Below the pieces are notes generated by a model. The model was not told where the DNA came from. It was given only the letters and a program-made list of their open reading frames with translations, and ran no database searches. A stretch of DNA of 39,271 nucleotides. Origin: Planctomycetota bacterium. GTDB taxonomy: Bacteria > Planctomycetota > UBA11346. The stretch lies in contig JAKLKR010000022.1 of NCBI GenBank assembly GCA_023150565.1, positions 1 through 39,271 on the forward strand, read 5' to 3'. Of this stretch, positions 1 to 9,935 are shown in pieces. A program made the translations under genes and the position numbers. The first letter of the stretch is position 1. Every line of letters starts with the position of its first letter.

Positions 1-1
1 G

Positions 2-391
2 CTCGCGCTCCAGCGCCTGGTGCGCGACACCCCGGTGGCCGACGGCGTGGCGCGCTACTGCCTGGCGCTGGTGCGCGCCACCCGCCCGGTGGCGCTGGGC
101 GGCCACGCCACCATCGCCCCCCTGCTGCGCTGGGGCGCCGGCCCGCGTGCCGGGCAGTCGCTGATCCTCGCCGCCAAGGCGCGCGCCACCCTGCACGGCC
201 GCGCCTACGTCGGGCTCGACGACGTGCGCGCGGTGGCGGCCCCGGTGCTGCGCCACCGCCTGCAGCCCGGCTACGAGGCCGAGGCCCAGGGCATGGGCCG
301 CGAGGCGATCATCGCCAAGCTGCTGGAGACGGTGCAGATCCCCACCGGCGACCTCGAACGCGAACGCGCGGTGGCCTCGGCGGTGCGGTGA
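2..391 (+). CDS. MoxR-family AAA+ ATPase, C-terminal part (cut by window edge)
   Basis: The reading frame is already open at base 2 and ends with TGA at 389-391, so only about the last 129 residues are visible. They match the C-terminal lid region of MoxR ATPases: the blocks LVRATRP, LRWGAGPRAGQSLI and AAKARATLHGR, then PVLRHRLQPGYEAEA, closely parallel the end of the complete moxR at 2897-3922 (WITWGAGPRASINLII, AAKARAVLRGE, PAVLRHRIACSY). The Walker motifs lie outside the window. MoxR proteins act as chaperone-like ATPases, often with DUF58 and von Willebrand A proteins, in maturing or inserting metal-dependent or envelope complexes. A second moxR this close is consistent with two MoxR systems in the genome. 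A 31-bp inverted repeat follows the stop. Confidence 0.85.
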   Translation, partial: LALQRLVRDTPVADGVARYCLALVRATRPVALGGHATIAPLLRWGAGPRAGQSLILAAKARATLHGRAYVGLDDVRAVAAPVLRHRLQPGYEAEAQGMGREAIIAKLLETVQIPTGDLERERAVASAVR

Positions 392-438
392 GTCAGCAGC
401 GGTTCGCCCACCGGGATCGCTGACAATCCAGGGATGTT

Positions 439-516
439 TTCCCTGGGAGCGCCGGGCTCCAGCCCGGCAGTTTTCCCACTCGAATTGCCGGGCTGGAGCC
501 CGGCGCTCCCAGGGAA
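439..516. repeat. Perfect 31-bp inverted repeat (bidirectional terminator or REP-like)
   Basis: The arms 439-469 and 486-516 are exact reverse complements (31 of 31), separated by a 16-nt AT-richer loop. Each arm contains its own smaller palindrome around GCCGGGCTCCAGCCCGGC. It lies between two converging genes (moxR end at 391, manC end at 541), where a bidirectional terminator would be expected. There is no clean T-run on either side, so it may be a REP-like mobile repeat that doubles as an mRNA 3' end stabiliser. Confidence 0.85.
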
Positions 517-540
517 GACCGGTCGCCCAGACCACCGCCG

Positions 541-1629
541 TCAGATCAGCCCGGACCGCCCGCTCTCCTTGAGCTTGTCGACCACGTTCTTCACCATCTG
601 GCCCTTGCCCTTGGGCAGCACCAGCACGGCGTCGCGGGTGGCGACCACGGTGATGCCGGTGAGACCGACCGCGGTCACGGTCTGGCCGCTCTCGGCCACC
701 AGCAGGCTGTCGCGGCATTCGAGCGCCACCACCTCGCCGCGCGCGGCCACGCCCTGGGGGTCGCGCGGCAGGTGGTCGTAGAGCGCGTCCCAGCTGCCCA
801 CGTCGTCCCAGGCGAAGCCGCCGGTGACCACACGGATGTCCTTGGCCTTCTCGATCAGGGCATAATCGATGCTGATGCGCTGGAGCGGCTGGTAGACATC
901 GTCGAGCACCTGGGCGAAGCGCGGCGTGCCCCACGCCACCCCGACCGGGGCGAGGGCGTCGGTCAGCCACTGGCAGTGGCGTTCCAGCTCGGCCAGCACC
1001 ACGTCGGCGCGCCAGGCGAAGATGCCGGCGTTCCAGCGGTAGCAGCCGGCGGCGACGTACTCGGCCGCGCGCTTGGCATCGGGCTTCTCGACGAAACGCT
1101 CGACCCGGCTGACGGTGATCTCGCCGCCGGACTCGCTGCGCAGCTGGCCGGCGACCTGGATGTAGCCGTAGCCGGTGGCGGCGAAGCGCGGGGGGATGCC
1201 GAAGGTGACGATGCCGCCCTTGGCTGCCTCGTCGGCGCCCACCGCCAGGGCGCGCTGGAAGGCGTCGGCGGGGGTGATGACCGCATCGGCGGGCAGCATG
1301 ATCATGGTCGCGCCCGGGCTCAGGCGCTGCACCACCAGCGCGGCCAGGGCCACGCAGGCGGCGGTGTCGCGCCCGACCGGCTCGGCGATGACGTGCTCGG
1401 GCTTGAGCATCGGCAGCTGGCGGCGGGTCTCGGCCGCCAGGGCGGCGGTGGTGACGATCAGCACCCGCTCCGGCGGGATGAGCGGCTGCAGGCGCGCCAC
1501 CGTGGCCTGGATCATGGTCGCATCGCCGACGATGCGCACCAGCTGCTTGGGGGTGGCGGAGCGGGAGACGGGCCAGAAACGGGTACCGGAACCGCCGGCC
1601 ATGATGACCGCGAAGGGAGCGTTGGACAT
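541..1629 (-). CDS. manC: Mannose-1-phosphate guanylyltransferase
   Basis: This 362-residue protein is expected to convert mannose-1-phosphate and GTP to GDP-mannose, the donor for mannosylated and fucosylated glycans. The nucleotidyltransferase signature is at the N-terminus (MAGGSGTRFWPVSRSATPKQ, about residues 10-29), followed by AEPVGRDTAA near residue 83 and the FVEKPD motif. The length corresponds to the single-domain guanylyltransferase; the C-terminal phosphomannose isomerase domain of the bifunctional ~470-residue enzymes is absent. The ATG at 1627-1629 has no Shine-Dalgarno motif. It follows the moxR-DUF58 pair on the same strand after a 203-bp gap holding a polypurine inverted repeat. 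The pathway may link to cell-surface glycan synthesis, but no other GDP-mannose gene is in the window. Confidence 0.93.
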   Translation of the reverse strand: MSNAPFAVIMAGGSGTRFWPVSRSATPKQLVRIVGDATMIQATVARLQPLIPPERVLIVTTAALAAETRRQLPMLKPEHVIAEPVGRDTAACVALAALVVQRLSPGATMIMLPADAVITPADAFQRALAVGADEAAKGGIVTFGIPPRFAATGYGYIQVAGQLRSESGGEITVSRVERFVEKPDAKRAAEYVAAGCYRWNAGIFAWRADVVLAELERHCQWLTDALAPVGVAWGTPRFAQVLDDVYQPLQRISIDYALIEKAKDIRVVTGGFAWDDVGSWDALYDHLPRDPQGVAARGEVVALECRDSLLVAESGQTVTAVGLTGITVVATRDAVLVLPKGKGQMVKNVVDKLKESGRSGLI

Positions 1630-1645
1630 GGGGGGAAGGGATAAT

Positions 1646-1810
1646 GGGAAAGGAGGAAGGAGGAAGTCAGAAGGAGGAAGGGATGCCGCGCGGCTGCGCT
1701 CTTGGCAACGCGGAAACGTACCGCCGCGGCGAGGCCCGCCGGTGTACCAGGAATGGTCAGCCGCGGCTCAACCCTTCCTCCTTCCTCCTTCTGCCTTCCT
1801 ACTTTCCTCC
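1646..1810. repeat. Polypurine/polypyrimidine inverted repeat, copy 1
   Basis: A purine-only arm at 1646-1682 (GGAGGAAGG units around the core CAGAAGGAGGAAGG) is answered by a pyrimidine arm at 1772-1810 with the complementary core CCTTCCTCCTTCTG. The arms are imperfect: the right arm has one extra 7-nt GGAGGAA unit. The 89-nt interior is ordinary GC-rich sequence without a gene. A further pyrimidine stretch runs to about 1830. The same arm sequence occurs as a near-perfect inverted pair at 24848-24995. It lies between the DUF58 gene and manC, both on the minus strand. Confidence 0.8.
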
Positions 1811-1832
1811 AGCCCCTTCCTCCTTTCGTCCG

Positions 1833-2720
1833 TCACCGCCGTTCCTCATGCAACGCCAGCAGCAGCCGGTTGAGCGGCAGGTGCGGCGCCTCGTCGGTGG
1901 CGCATTCGACGAAGGCGAGCTTGCGCCGGCGGCAGATGGTCGCCATCTCGAGCCGGTGGCGCTCGACCTCGGCGGCGTAGGCGCTGCGCAGGGCGCGCGG
2001 CTCGGCGGTCAGCTCGCCCTCGCCTTCGAGCCCCTGGAAGCGGCTCACCGCCTCGACCCGCAGGTCGCGCTCGTCGGGGTCCAGCACCCACACCAGCGCC
2101 AGGTCATGGCCGTGGTGGCGCAGGCGGTCGATGCAGGCGGCGATCGCCGCCGGCTCGTCGAGCAGGTCGCTGATCAGCACCACCAGCCCGCGCCGGGTGG
2201 CGGGGGCATGCAGGCGTTCGAGACCCTTGGCGGCATCGGTGCCGAGCGCCGGCTGGTGGGCCTCCAGCGCACGGCAGATGCGGGTGAGCTGGCCCTGGAG
2301 CGCGGGGGGATGGTCGACCACCGCCTGCTGGTTGAACAGCACCAGCCCGGCGCGATCGCGCTGCTCGCCCACCAGCCAGGCCAGGCAGGCGGCCAGCACG
2401 GCGGCATAGCGGTACTTGTCGACCCCGGCGCGGGCGCCTCGGTAGGCCATCGAGGCAGAGCCGTCCACGCACAGGGTGCAGCCGAGATCGGTCTCGGCCT
2501 CGTAGCGTTTGAGCACCAGGCGGTCGGAGCGCCCCAGCACCTTCCAGTCGAGGTGGCGCGGGTCGTCGCCGGGCACGTAGCCGCGGTGCTGGGCGAACTC
2601 GACGCTGGCGCCCTTGAACGGGCTGCGGTGCATGCCCGCCATGTAGCCCTCGACCACCCAGCGCGCACGCAGGTCGAGGCTGTCGATCGCCGCGAACACG
2701 GCCGGATCGTAGGCGCCCAT
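1833..2720 (-). CDS. DUF58 domain protein with vWA-like fold
   Basis: This 295-residue protein starts MGAYDPAVFAAIDSLDLRAR at ATG 2718-2720. It shows the DUF58 signature DDPRHLDWKVLGRSDRLVLK (about residues 54-73), including the conserved R-x-L-D-W, and a von Willebrand A metal-site DxSxS as CVDGSAS. Proteins of this type are regularly encoded beside MoxR ATPases and are thought to be their partners or substrates. The partner moxR lies just upstream on the same strand, but a MITE-like element of about 160 bp separates them. No Shine-Dalgarno motif is visible before this start. An open frame continues through the element and antisense-like into moxR in another frame; I regard that extension as non-coding. 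Confidence 0.88.
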   Translation of the reverse strand: MGAYDPAVFAAIDSLDLRARWVVEGYMAGMHRSPFKGASVEFAQHRGYVPGDDPRHLDWKVLGRSDRLVLKRYEAETDLGCTLCVDGSASMAYRGARAGVDKYRYAAVLAACLAWLVGEQRDRAGLVLFNQQAVVDHPPALQGQLTRICRALEAHQPALGTDAAKGLERLHAPATRRGLVVLISDLLDEPAAIAACIDRLRHHGHDLALVWVLDPDERDLRVEAVSRFQGLEGEGELTAEPRALRSAYAAEVERHRLEMATICRRRKLAFVECATDEAPHLPLNRLLLALHEERR

Positions 2721-2736
2721 CGGAACGGTTCCGCTC

Positions 2737-2896
2737 AGAGTCTGTGAAGAAACCCCGACCGAGGAGACGGTCGGGATCGTCGGGTGGCCGCAAGGAGGAC
2801 GAAGTGAGCGATACTGGAGGTATCGTGAACGGAGTCCGACGCCGCGGACGCCGACGAGACCGACCGTATCCGACCGAGGGGGTTCTTCACAGGCTC

Positions 2897-2897
<1 letters not shown>
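2737..2897. mobile_element. MITE-like element with about 20-bp terminal inverted repeats
   Basis: Terminal repeats at 2737-2756 (AGAGTCTGTGAAGAAACCCC) and 2878-2897 (reverse complement AGAGCCTGTGAAGAACCCCC) match at 18 of 20 positions. The roughly 160-bp element has no convincing gene, contains an 8-bp perfect internal hairpin (CCCGACCG 2754-2761 with CGGTCGGG 2768-2775) and repeated CCGACCG units near the right end. It lies between moxR and DUF58; the last base of the right terminus is also the first base of the moxR stop codon TAA. No obvious target-site duplication is visible. This architecture suits a non-autonomous transposable element, but only one copy is in the window. Confidence 0.7.
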
Positions 2898-3922
<1,025 letters not shown>

Positions 3923-4141
3923 GCCGCCTCCTGGGATGACCCGAAGTGGTTATACGGGCGAGGATGGACAACGTTAGCAGTCAACCAGAGGGCGCCCGGG
4001 GGGTCGTCAACTACCGCGATGGTCTACGCATGCGCAGGCCTCGCACCCGCCCCCGCCGGCGATGCTCCCCCTACAGATCAGCCATCCCCCCTGCAATCCG
4101 GCCGATGTCTGGCAGGGCCAACCACCCCATCATCCACCCCC

Positions 4142-5770
4142 ATGGCCAAGCCCTCCCCCTGCTCCCTCGGCATCGATTTCGGCAGCGACTCGGTGCGCGC
4201 CCTGGTGGTCGACACCCGCTCCGGCGCCGAGCTCGGCACCGGGGTCTGCGCCTATCCGCGCTGGGCGCGCGGCGAATTCTGCGACGCCGCCCGCCAGCGC
4301 TTCCGCCAGCATCCCCTCGACCACCTCGAGGCCATGACCGCGGCGGTGCGCGCCGCCCTGCGCGCCGCCGGAGCGGCCGCGCGCGCGCAGATCGCGGCGA
4401 TCGGCGTCGACACCACCGGCTCGACCCCGGTGGCGGTCGACGCCAGCGGCACCCCGCTCGGCCTCACCGACGGCTTCCGCGACGATCCCGACGCGCTGTT
4501 CGTGCTGTGGAAGGACCACACCGCGGTGGCCGAGGCCGAGGAGATCAACGCCCTCGCGTCCAAGGGCCGTTGGAAGGGCATCACCCGCTGGGTCGGCGGC
4601 ATCTACTCCTCGGAGTGGTTCTGGGCCAAGGCCGCGCACGTCACCCGCGGCAACCGTCGGGTCGCCGCCGCCGCCTCCTCGTGGGTCGAGCACTGCGACT
4701 GGCTGGCGGCCGAGCTGAGCGGCACCACCGCCCTCGACACCCTGGTGCGCTCGCGCTGCGCCGCCGGGCACAAGGCCCTGTGGCATCCGTCGTGGGGCGG
4801 CCCGCCCCCGGCCGCCTTCCTGGCCCGGCTGCATCCGCGCCTGGCGGCGGTGCGCGCCACCCTGCCCGCCACCACCGCCACCTGCGACCACCGCGTCGGC
4901 GGCCTGACCGAGGGCTGGGCCAGGCGCCTGGGGCTGCGCCCGGGCATCGCGGTGGCGGCCGGCGCCTTCGACGCCCACCTCGGCGCGGTCGGCGCCGGGG
5001 TCGGCCCCTTCACCCTGGTCAAGGTCATGGGCACCTCGACCTGCGACATGCTCACCGCCCCGGCCGGCAGCGTTGCCGGCACGGTGGCCGGCATCTGCGG
5101 CCAGGTCGACGGCTCGATCGTGCCCGGCCTGATCGGCCTCGAAGCCGGCCAGAGCGCCTTCGGCGACGTCTACGCCTGGTACCGCCGGCTGCTGTCCTGG
5201 CCGTTGGCGGACCTGGGCGCACGCGGACGCGCCGCCGCCGACACCCTGCTGCCGCGGCTCGAGGCCGCCGCGCTCGCGCTGCCGCCCGCCGGCGACTGCC
5301 TGGCCCTCGACTGGTTCAACGGCCGCCGCACCCCCGACGCCGACCAGCGCCTGCGCGGCGCCATCAGTGGCCTGCACCTCGGCCACGACGCCCCGGCGCT
5401 CTACCGCGCCCTGGTGGAATCCACCGCCTACGGCGCGCGCGCCATCGTCGACCGCTTCGCGGACCAGGGCGTGCCGGTGAAGCGCGTGGTCGCGCTGGGC
5501 GGCATCGCGCGCAAGTCGACCCTGGTGATGCAGGTGTGCGCCGACGTGCTCGAACGCGCAATCGCGGTGGTGGCCAGCGACCAGTGCTGCGCCCTGGGCG
5601 CGGCCATCGCCGGGGCGGTGGCGGGCGGCATCCACCCCAGCGTGGGCGCGGCGCAGAAGGCCATGGCCAGCAAGGTCGAGCGCACCGTGCGCCCGCAGCG
5701 CGCCCACGCCACGGCCTACCGCGAGGGCTTCCGCCGCTACCGCGCGCTGGGCGCGGCGCTGGGCGGCTGA
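4142..5770 (+). CDS. araB: L-ribulokinase
   Basis: This 542-residue FGGY-family sugar kinase phosphorylates L-ribulose, the second step of L-arabinose breakdown. It begins MAKPSPCSLGIDFGSDSVRA with the phosphate-1 loop of the actin-like ATPase fold, and shows IGVDTTGSTPVAVD, the ribulokinase-type GTSTCDM, GLEAGQSAFGDVYAW and ALGGIARKS blocks. Its length is close to the usual 540-570 residues for bacterial AraB. I chose ATG 4142 because homology begins immediately after it; the frame is open further upstream but that part is low-complexity. There is no Shine-Dalgarno motif. It is about 19 kb from araD and araA and has no regulator of its own next to it. It converges with the esterase gene with a 7-bp gap. 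Confidence 0.94.
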   Translation: MAKPSPCSLGIDFGSDSVRALVVDTRSGAELGTGVCAYPRWARGEFCDAARQRFRQHPLDHLEAMTAAVRAALRAAGAAARAQIAAIGVDTTGSTPVAVDASGTPLGLTDGFRDDPDALFVLWKDHTAVAEAEEINALASKGRWKGITRWVGGIYSSEWFWAKAAHVTRGNRRVAAAASSWVEHCDWLAAELSGTTALDTLVRSRCAAGHKALWHPSWGGPPPAAFLARLHPRLAAVRATLPATTATCDHRVGGLTEGWARRLGLRPGIAVAAGAFDAHLGAVGAGVGPFTLVKVMGTSTCDMLTAPAGSVAGTVAGICGQVDGSIVPGLIGLEAGQSAFGDVYAWYRRLLSWPLADLGARGRAAADTLLPRLEAAALALPPAGDCLALDWFNGRRTPDADQRLRGAISGLHLGHDAPALYRALVESTAYGARAIVDRFADQGVPVKRVVALGGIARKSTLVMQVCADVLERAIAVVASDQCCALGAAIAGAVAGGIHPSVGAAQKAMASKVERTVRPQRAHATAYREGFRRYRALGAALGG

Positions 5771-5777
5771 GCCCAGG

Positions 5778-7169
5778 TCACCCCTTGCGCCGAAGCTGCC
5801 ACTGGTGCGGGCGCGGCGCCGCCGCCTTCCACAGCGCGTCGGTGGTCTCGACCACCTCGCGCTCGACCTCGGCCTGCTTGGGCTTGTACTGGAGGTAGGT
5901 CTCGATCTGCCAGGCACCGTACTGGTTCTTGGCGGCCTTGGTCTTCTCCAGGCGCTCCTGCAGCACCTTCTCGGCGCCGGCGAAGTCGTCTTCCTTCAGT
6001 CCGGGCACCTGGCTGAGGGTGAAATGCCAGATCGCGGCGATGGTGCGCAGGCGCTGGCTGACCAGGGTGTGGCGGTGGTCGTTGAGCTTCTTCACCGCCA
6101 GCGCCTGCTGGTACTGCGGGGTCTTGGGGTTGAGCGCGAGGTTGACCCCCTGCGCCCAGGCCTCGGCGGCGGCTTCGTGCACCGGAATTCCGTCGATCAG
6201 CAGTTCGTAGCTGCCGGGGGCCAGGCCACGCACCGTCAGCAGCTGGCGGTCGAGATCGTCGACCAGCGGCACCAGCTCAAGGGCCTTGCGCGCCCCATCC
6301 GCCACCGGGAAGGGCAGCGACTGCTCCAGGCAGGTGAAGGCCAGCGAGTCGGCGCCCGCCTTGAATTCGCTGACGGTGCAACGCTCGCTGGACGCCAGCT
6401 TGCCGGCGTCGATGGCGATGGCGGACACGCACGGGCCCATCCCCTGCGCCTTGAGCACCAGGAAGGCCATCACCAGGTGGCCGGTCTCGCCGGGATGCAC
6501 GCGATCTCCGCCGACGATGGTGAAGGCGGGATCCCTGGCCTGGCCCTCGGCGTTGATGCGGGTCATGGGCCCGTGGAAGTCCACCACCGTCCCCTGGTAT
6601 TTCGCCGCCAGTTCGCGGCCCAGCACGGCGCAGCGGCCGAGGGCGTCGTTCACCCCGAACAGGTTGTCGGTCTTCTGGTTGCCGGTCTGGTCGTAGATCG
6701 AGGGGGTGAGCAGGATGATGCGGCACTTGAGCGCCTGCAGGCGGGCGAACAGCTGGTCCATGTTGCGGGCATGCCAGTCGAGCGAGCCCTGCTGCTTCTT
6801 GAGATCGGCCTCGCCGGTCTTGTCGGTGCCGTACAGACCACGGTTGACGTCGTTCATGCCCAGCATGACCGTCGCCACCGTGGGCCGGTGGGCGGCGATG
6901 TCGTAGTCGAAGCGTTTGAGCGCGCCGGCGGCGGAGTCACCGGACAGACCGCAGTTGTAGCCCGCGAAGCGCGCCGCCGGGAAGCGGGTGGCGTAGAAGA
7001 GGGTGATGTTGGCGTGGTAGCCGCCACCATGGGTGATGCTGTCGCCGATGAAGCACACCGAGTCGCCGGCGGCGAAGGGCGGCACCGCCGGCTCGGCGGC
7101 CAGGACCGGAGCGGCCAGGGCCAGTACGGCGAGCGCGGGCAGCAGGATGGAGCGCAGGGGCAGGAGCAT
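5778..7169 (-). CDS. Secreted SGNH/GDSL hydrolase (esterase)
   Basis: This 463-residue protein has a cleavable signal peptide (hydrophobic residues 5-24, ending PVLAAEPA). It then shows the SGNH blocks in order: FIGDSITHGG with catalytic Ser44, CGLSGDSA as block II, MLGMNDVN as block III, and GGDRVHPGETGH as block V carrying the catalytic Asp and His. Such enzymes remove acyl groups, often acetyl groups from polysaccharides, in the periplasm or outside the cell. The remaining 190 C-terminal residues look helical and I do not recognise a named domain there. GAGGTGG before the ATG is a plausible ribosome site. It is divergent from the GH5-like glycosidase at 7320, so the two may act on the same decorated glycan. 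Confidence 0.88.
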   Translation of the reverse strand: MLLPLRSILLPALAVLALAAPVLAAEPAVPPFAAGDSVCFIGDSITHGGGYHANITLFYATRFPAARFAGYNCGLSGDSAAGALKRFDYDIAAHRPTVATVMLGMNDVNRGLYGTDKTGEADLKKQQGSLDWHARNMDQLFARLQALKCRIILLTPSIYDQTGNQKTDNLFGVNDALGRCAVLGRELAAKYQGTVVDFHGPMTRINAEGQARDPAFTIVGGDRVHPGETGHLVMAFLVLKAQGMGPCVSAIAIDAGKLASSERCTVSEFKAGADSLAFTCLEQSLPFPVADGARKALELVPLVDDLDRQLLTVRGLAPGSYELLIDGIPVHEAAAEAWAQGVNLALNPKTPQYQQALAVKKLNDHRHTLVSQRLRTIAAIWHFTLSQVPGLKEDDFAGAEKVLQERLEKTKAAKNQYGAWQIETYLQYKPKQAEVEREVVETTDALWKAAAPRPHQWQLRRKG

Positions 7170-7190
7170 GGGGCCACCTCGGGTGATGCT

Positions 7191-7212
7191 GGCTGCCCCA
7201 CCCTAGGCAGCC
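7191..7212. promoter_or_regulatory. Dyad in divergent promoter region (possible operator)
   Basis: GGCTGCC (7191-7197) and GGCAGCC (7206-7212) are exact 7-bp inverted repeats around an 8-nt centre. The dyad lies in the 150-bp gap between the divergent esterase and glycosidase genes, 22 bp upstream of the esterase start. It could be an operator or an mRNA hairpin; nothing distinguishes these. Confidence 0.35.
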
Positions 7213-7319
7213 ATCCTCGCCTTCAAACCGGCGCCTCGGCCCGATGCCTGGGACGAACCGGACCTTCGCGTGCAAGTACCGTATGACAACGACACCATCA
7301 CCTCGACCGTATCATCGAC

Positions 7320-9923
7320 ATGAGCTTTCCGGCCACCGCCCTGTTCGCCCTCGCATTCGCTTGCCCCTTCGCCGCCGCCGCCAGCGACGATGAGCGCCCC
7401 TTCCCCTTCCAGGTCGCCTGGGACGAGGCCGGCCCCTCGGTGATCGACAGCTCGGCGCTGGTGCCGGCCCCGCTGGCGGGCGGGCCGCTCCAGGTCAAGG
7501 ACGGCCACCTCGCCGACAGCGCCGGCAGGCGCGTGCGCCTGCTCGGGGTCAACTTCTGCGCCGGGGCCAACTTCCCCGAACCGGCCGAAGCCGGCCCCAT
7601 CGCCCGCCGGCTTCGCCGCCTGGGCATCACCTGCGTGCGCCTGCACCACATGGATTCGGCCTGGGCCAAACCCAACCTGTTCTCGGCCGAGGGCGGGGTG
7701 GCCGAGCGCCCGGCGGCGGACAGCCTGGCCCGCCTCGACGCCCTCATCGCCGCCCTCGCCGAGCAGGGCATCCGCGTCGACCTCAACCTGCACGTCGGGC
7801 GCATCTACGGGCCGGAACTGGGCTATCCCAAGCTCGCCGACCGCAACCACGTCGCCACCCATGGCAAGGCGGTGGGCTACTTCGAGGACAAGGCCATCGC
7901 CCTGCAGAAGCAGTTCGCCCGCGACCTGCTCGACCGCGTCAACCCGCTGCGCGGGATGCGCCTGGCCGACGATCCGGTGCTGGCGCTGGTCGAGCTGGTC
8001 AACGAGGACACCCTGCTGGGCGAGGCCCACCTGCTGCCCGACCTGCCCGAGCCCTGGCGCGGCCAGCTGCTGAAGCGCTGGAACGCCTGGCTGGCGGCGC
8101 GCTGCCCCACCACCGAGGCGCTGCGCGCACGCTGGAGCGACGGCGCCAAGCCCGCCGGGCCAGACCTGCTCGGCGATGGCCGCTTCGCCGCCCTCGGCGC
8201 CTGGACCATGGAGCAGCACAAGCCGGCCGCGCTCGAGCACGCGCTCGAGGACCCCGCCGGGGCCACCGACCGGCCACCCGGCCGCATGCTGCGCGTCACC
8301 CCCAAGACGCTGGGCGGCCCCTCCTGGCATCTCCAGGTCCATCGCCGGGGCCTGACCTTCACCCCCGGCGAGACCTACACCCTGGCCTTCGCCGCCCGCG
8401 CAGCCACCCCGCGCAAGCTGGCGGTGGGCGCGCGCCAGGACCACACCCCCTGGCAGGATGTCGGGCTGGCGGCAGGCGCCCGTCTCGACCCCGCCTGGCG
8501 GCGGTTCTCGTACACCTTCACCGCCAACGCCGCCGCCGGGCCGGACTGCCGGCTGAGCTTCGCCTGCGGTGATGACATGACCGAGTTCGCCATCGCCGAC
8601 GTCAGCCTGCGCACCGGCGGCGGCGGGGTCGAGCTGGCCGCCGACCAGCGCCTGGAGTCCGCCACCATCCCGCTGGTCGAACTCGGCGCCGGCAACGCCG
8701 GGCGCGACTTCGCCGCCTTCCTGATCGCCACCGAGGACGACTTCTGCCAGGACATGCGCCGCTTCGTGCATCAGGATCTGCGCTGCAGCGCGCCGGTGCT
8801 GGCCAGCCAGGCGAGCTACGGCGGAGTGGCCGGCCTGCGCCGGGAATCGCGCCTCGACCTGGTCGACATGCACGCCTACTGGCAGCATCCGTCCTTCCCG
8901 CGCCGCGGCTGGGACGCCAACGACTTCCGGGTCGAGAACACCCCGATGTCGGCGGTCGCCGACGGCGGGGCGCTGGCGCGGGTGGCGCAGTACCGCGCCG
9001 CCGGGCTGCCCTTCACCGTCACCGAGTACGACCATCCTGCCCCCAGCGAATACAGCGCCGAGGGCGTGCCGCTGGCCTTCGCGGTGGCGGCGCGCCAGGA
9101 CTGGGACGGAGTGTTCCTGTTCGACTACCTGTCGACCTCTGCCCCGGTGATGAAGGAGGCGCGCATCACCGGCTTCTTCAGCTGCGCCCAGCACCCGGCC
9201 AAGCTCGCCTTCCTGCCCATCGCCGCCGAGATGTTCCTGGCCGGGGCGATGCCGCCCGCCGACGGCCTGGCCCACCTCGACTTCCCCGCCGATGGGGTCG
9301 AGGCCGCCGCCGCCAAGCGCCTGGGCAACGGCTTCTGGCGGGAGGCGGGCAAGGAGGCCGAGAACCCCGACCTGCTCAACCAGCGCCTGGAGGTGGCGTT
9401 CTCGCCCGCCGCCACCGCCGCCTACACCGCCCGCCCACCGGTTGCCGCGCCGGCCATGACCTGGACCGGGGGCGAACGCGGCCGCGTGCTGCTGCATGCC
9501 CCGCGGGTGGCGGGCGCACTCGGGCGCATCCGCGGCGAAACGGTGGCGGCCGGCCCGCTGCGCATCGCCGCCGAGGCCAACCCGCGCAGCTACGCCGCGG
9601 TGGCCCTGGCCAGCCGCGATGGCAAGCCGCTGGGAGAATCCCTACGCATGCTGCTGGCGGCGGTGGACAAGGCCGAGAACAGCGGCCTGCGCTGGGCCGA
9701 GGACCGCCGCAGCGCGGCCAAGGCGTGGACCGGCGAGGTGCAGGTGACCGGGGTGAGCGCCGCGATCGAACTCTCCAGCGCCGCCGACGGCCTGGCGGTG
9801 TGGGCGCTCGACGGCCGCGGCGCTCGCACCGCCGAGGTGCCCAGCACCCAGGCCGACGGCCGGCTCAGCTTCCGCATCAGCCCCGACCACCGCACCGTGT
9901 GGTACGAGATCAGCGGGCGGTAG
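7320..9923 (+). CDS. Secreted GH5-like (clan A) glycoside hydrolase with internal carbohydrate-binding module
   Basis: This 867-residue protein has an N-terminal signal peptide (residues 1-21, ending FAAAASD). The TIM-barrel begins near residue 60 with RVRLLGVNFCAG, LRRLGITCVRLHHMD and IRVDLNLHVG. The likely acid/base is Glu229 in LVELVNED and the nucleophile Glu569 in TVTEYDHP, the arrangement of clan A retaining glycosidases. About 150 residues (roughly 281-430, starting LLGDGRFAALGAWTME) form a CBM4/9-like beta-sandwich between the two catalytic glutamates, an unusual insertion. A beta-rich C-terminal part follows from about residue 700. The substrate cannot be read from the sequence; mannan or glucan-type chains are typical of the clan. 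The exact GH family is uncertain. Confidence 0.85.
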   Translation: MSFPATALFALAFACPFAAAASDDERPFPFQVAWDEAGPSVIDSSALVPAPLAGGPLQVKDGHLADSAGRRVRLLGVNFCAGANFPEPAEAGPIARRLRRLGITCVRLHHMDSAWAKPNLFSAEGGVAERPAADSLARLDALIAALAEQGIRVDLNLHVGRIYGPELGYPKLADRNHVATHGKAVGYFEDKAIALQKQFARDLLDRVNPLRGMRLADDPVLALVELVNEDTLLGEAHLLPDLPEPWRGQLLKRWNAWLAARCPTTEALRARWSDGAKPAGPDLLGDGRFAALGAWTMEQHKPAALEHALEDPAGATDRPPGRMLRVTPKTLGGPSWHLQVHRRGLTFTPGETYTLAFAARAATPRKLAVGARQDHTPWQDVGLAAGARLDPAWRRFSYTFTANAAAGPDCRLSFACGDDMTEFAIADVSLRTGGGGVELAADQRLESATIPLVELGAGNAGRDFAAFLIATEDDFCQDMRRFVHQDLRCSAPVLASQASYGGVAGLRRESRLDLVDMHAYWQHPSFPRRGWDANDFRVENTPMSAVADGGALARVAQYRAAGLPFTVTEYDHPAPSEYSAEGVPLAFAVAARQDWDGVFLFDYLSTSAPVMKEARITGFFSCAQHPAKLAFLPIAAEMFLAGAMPPADGLAHLDFPADGVEAAAAKRLGNGFWREAGKEAENPDLLNQRLEVAFSPAATAAYTARPPVAAPAMTWTGGERGRVLLHAPRVAGALGRIRGETVAAGPLRIAAEANPRSYAAVALASRDGKPLGESLRMLLAAVDKAENSGLRWAEDRRSAAKAWTGEVQVTGVSAAIELSSAADGLAVWALDGRGARTAEVPSTQADGRLSFRISPDHRTVWYEISGR

Positions 9924-9935
9924 TCAGAACAAAGA

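Noticed and set aside
1646..1682. Purine arm as the ribosome site of a small gene
   Set aside because: The GGAGGAAGG units look like Shine-Dalgarno sites, but no credible small reading frame follows, and the arm is part of an inverted repeat family.
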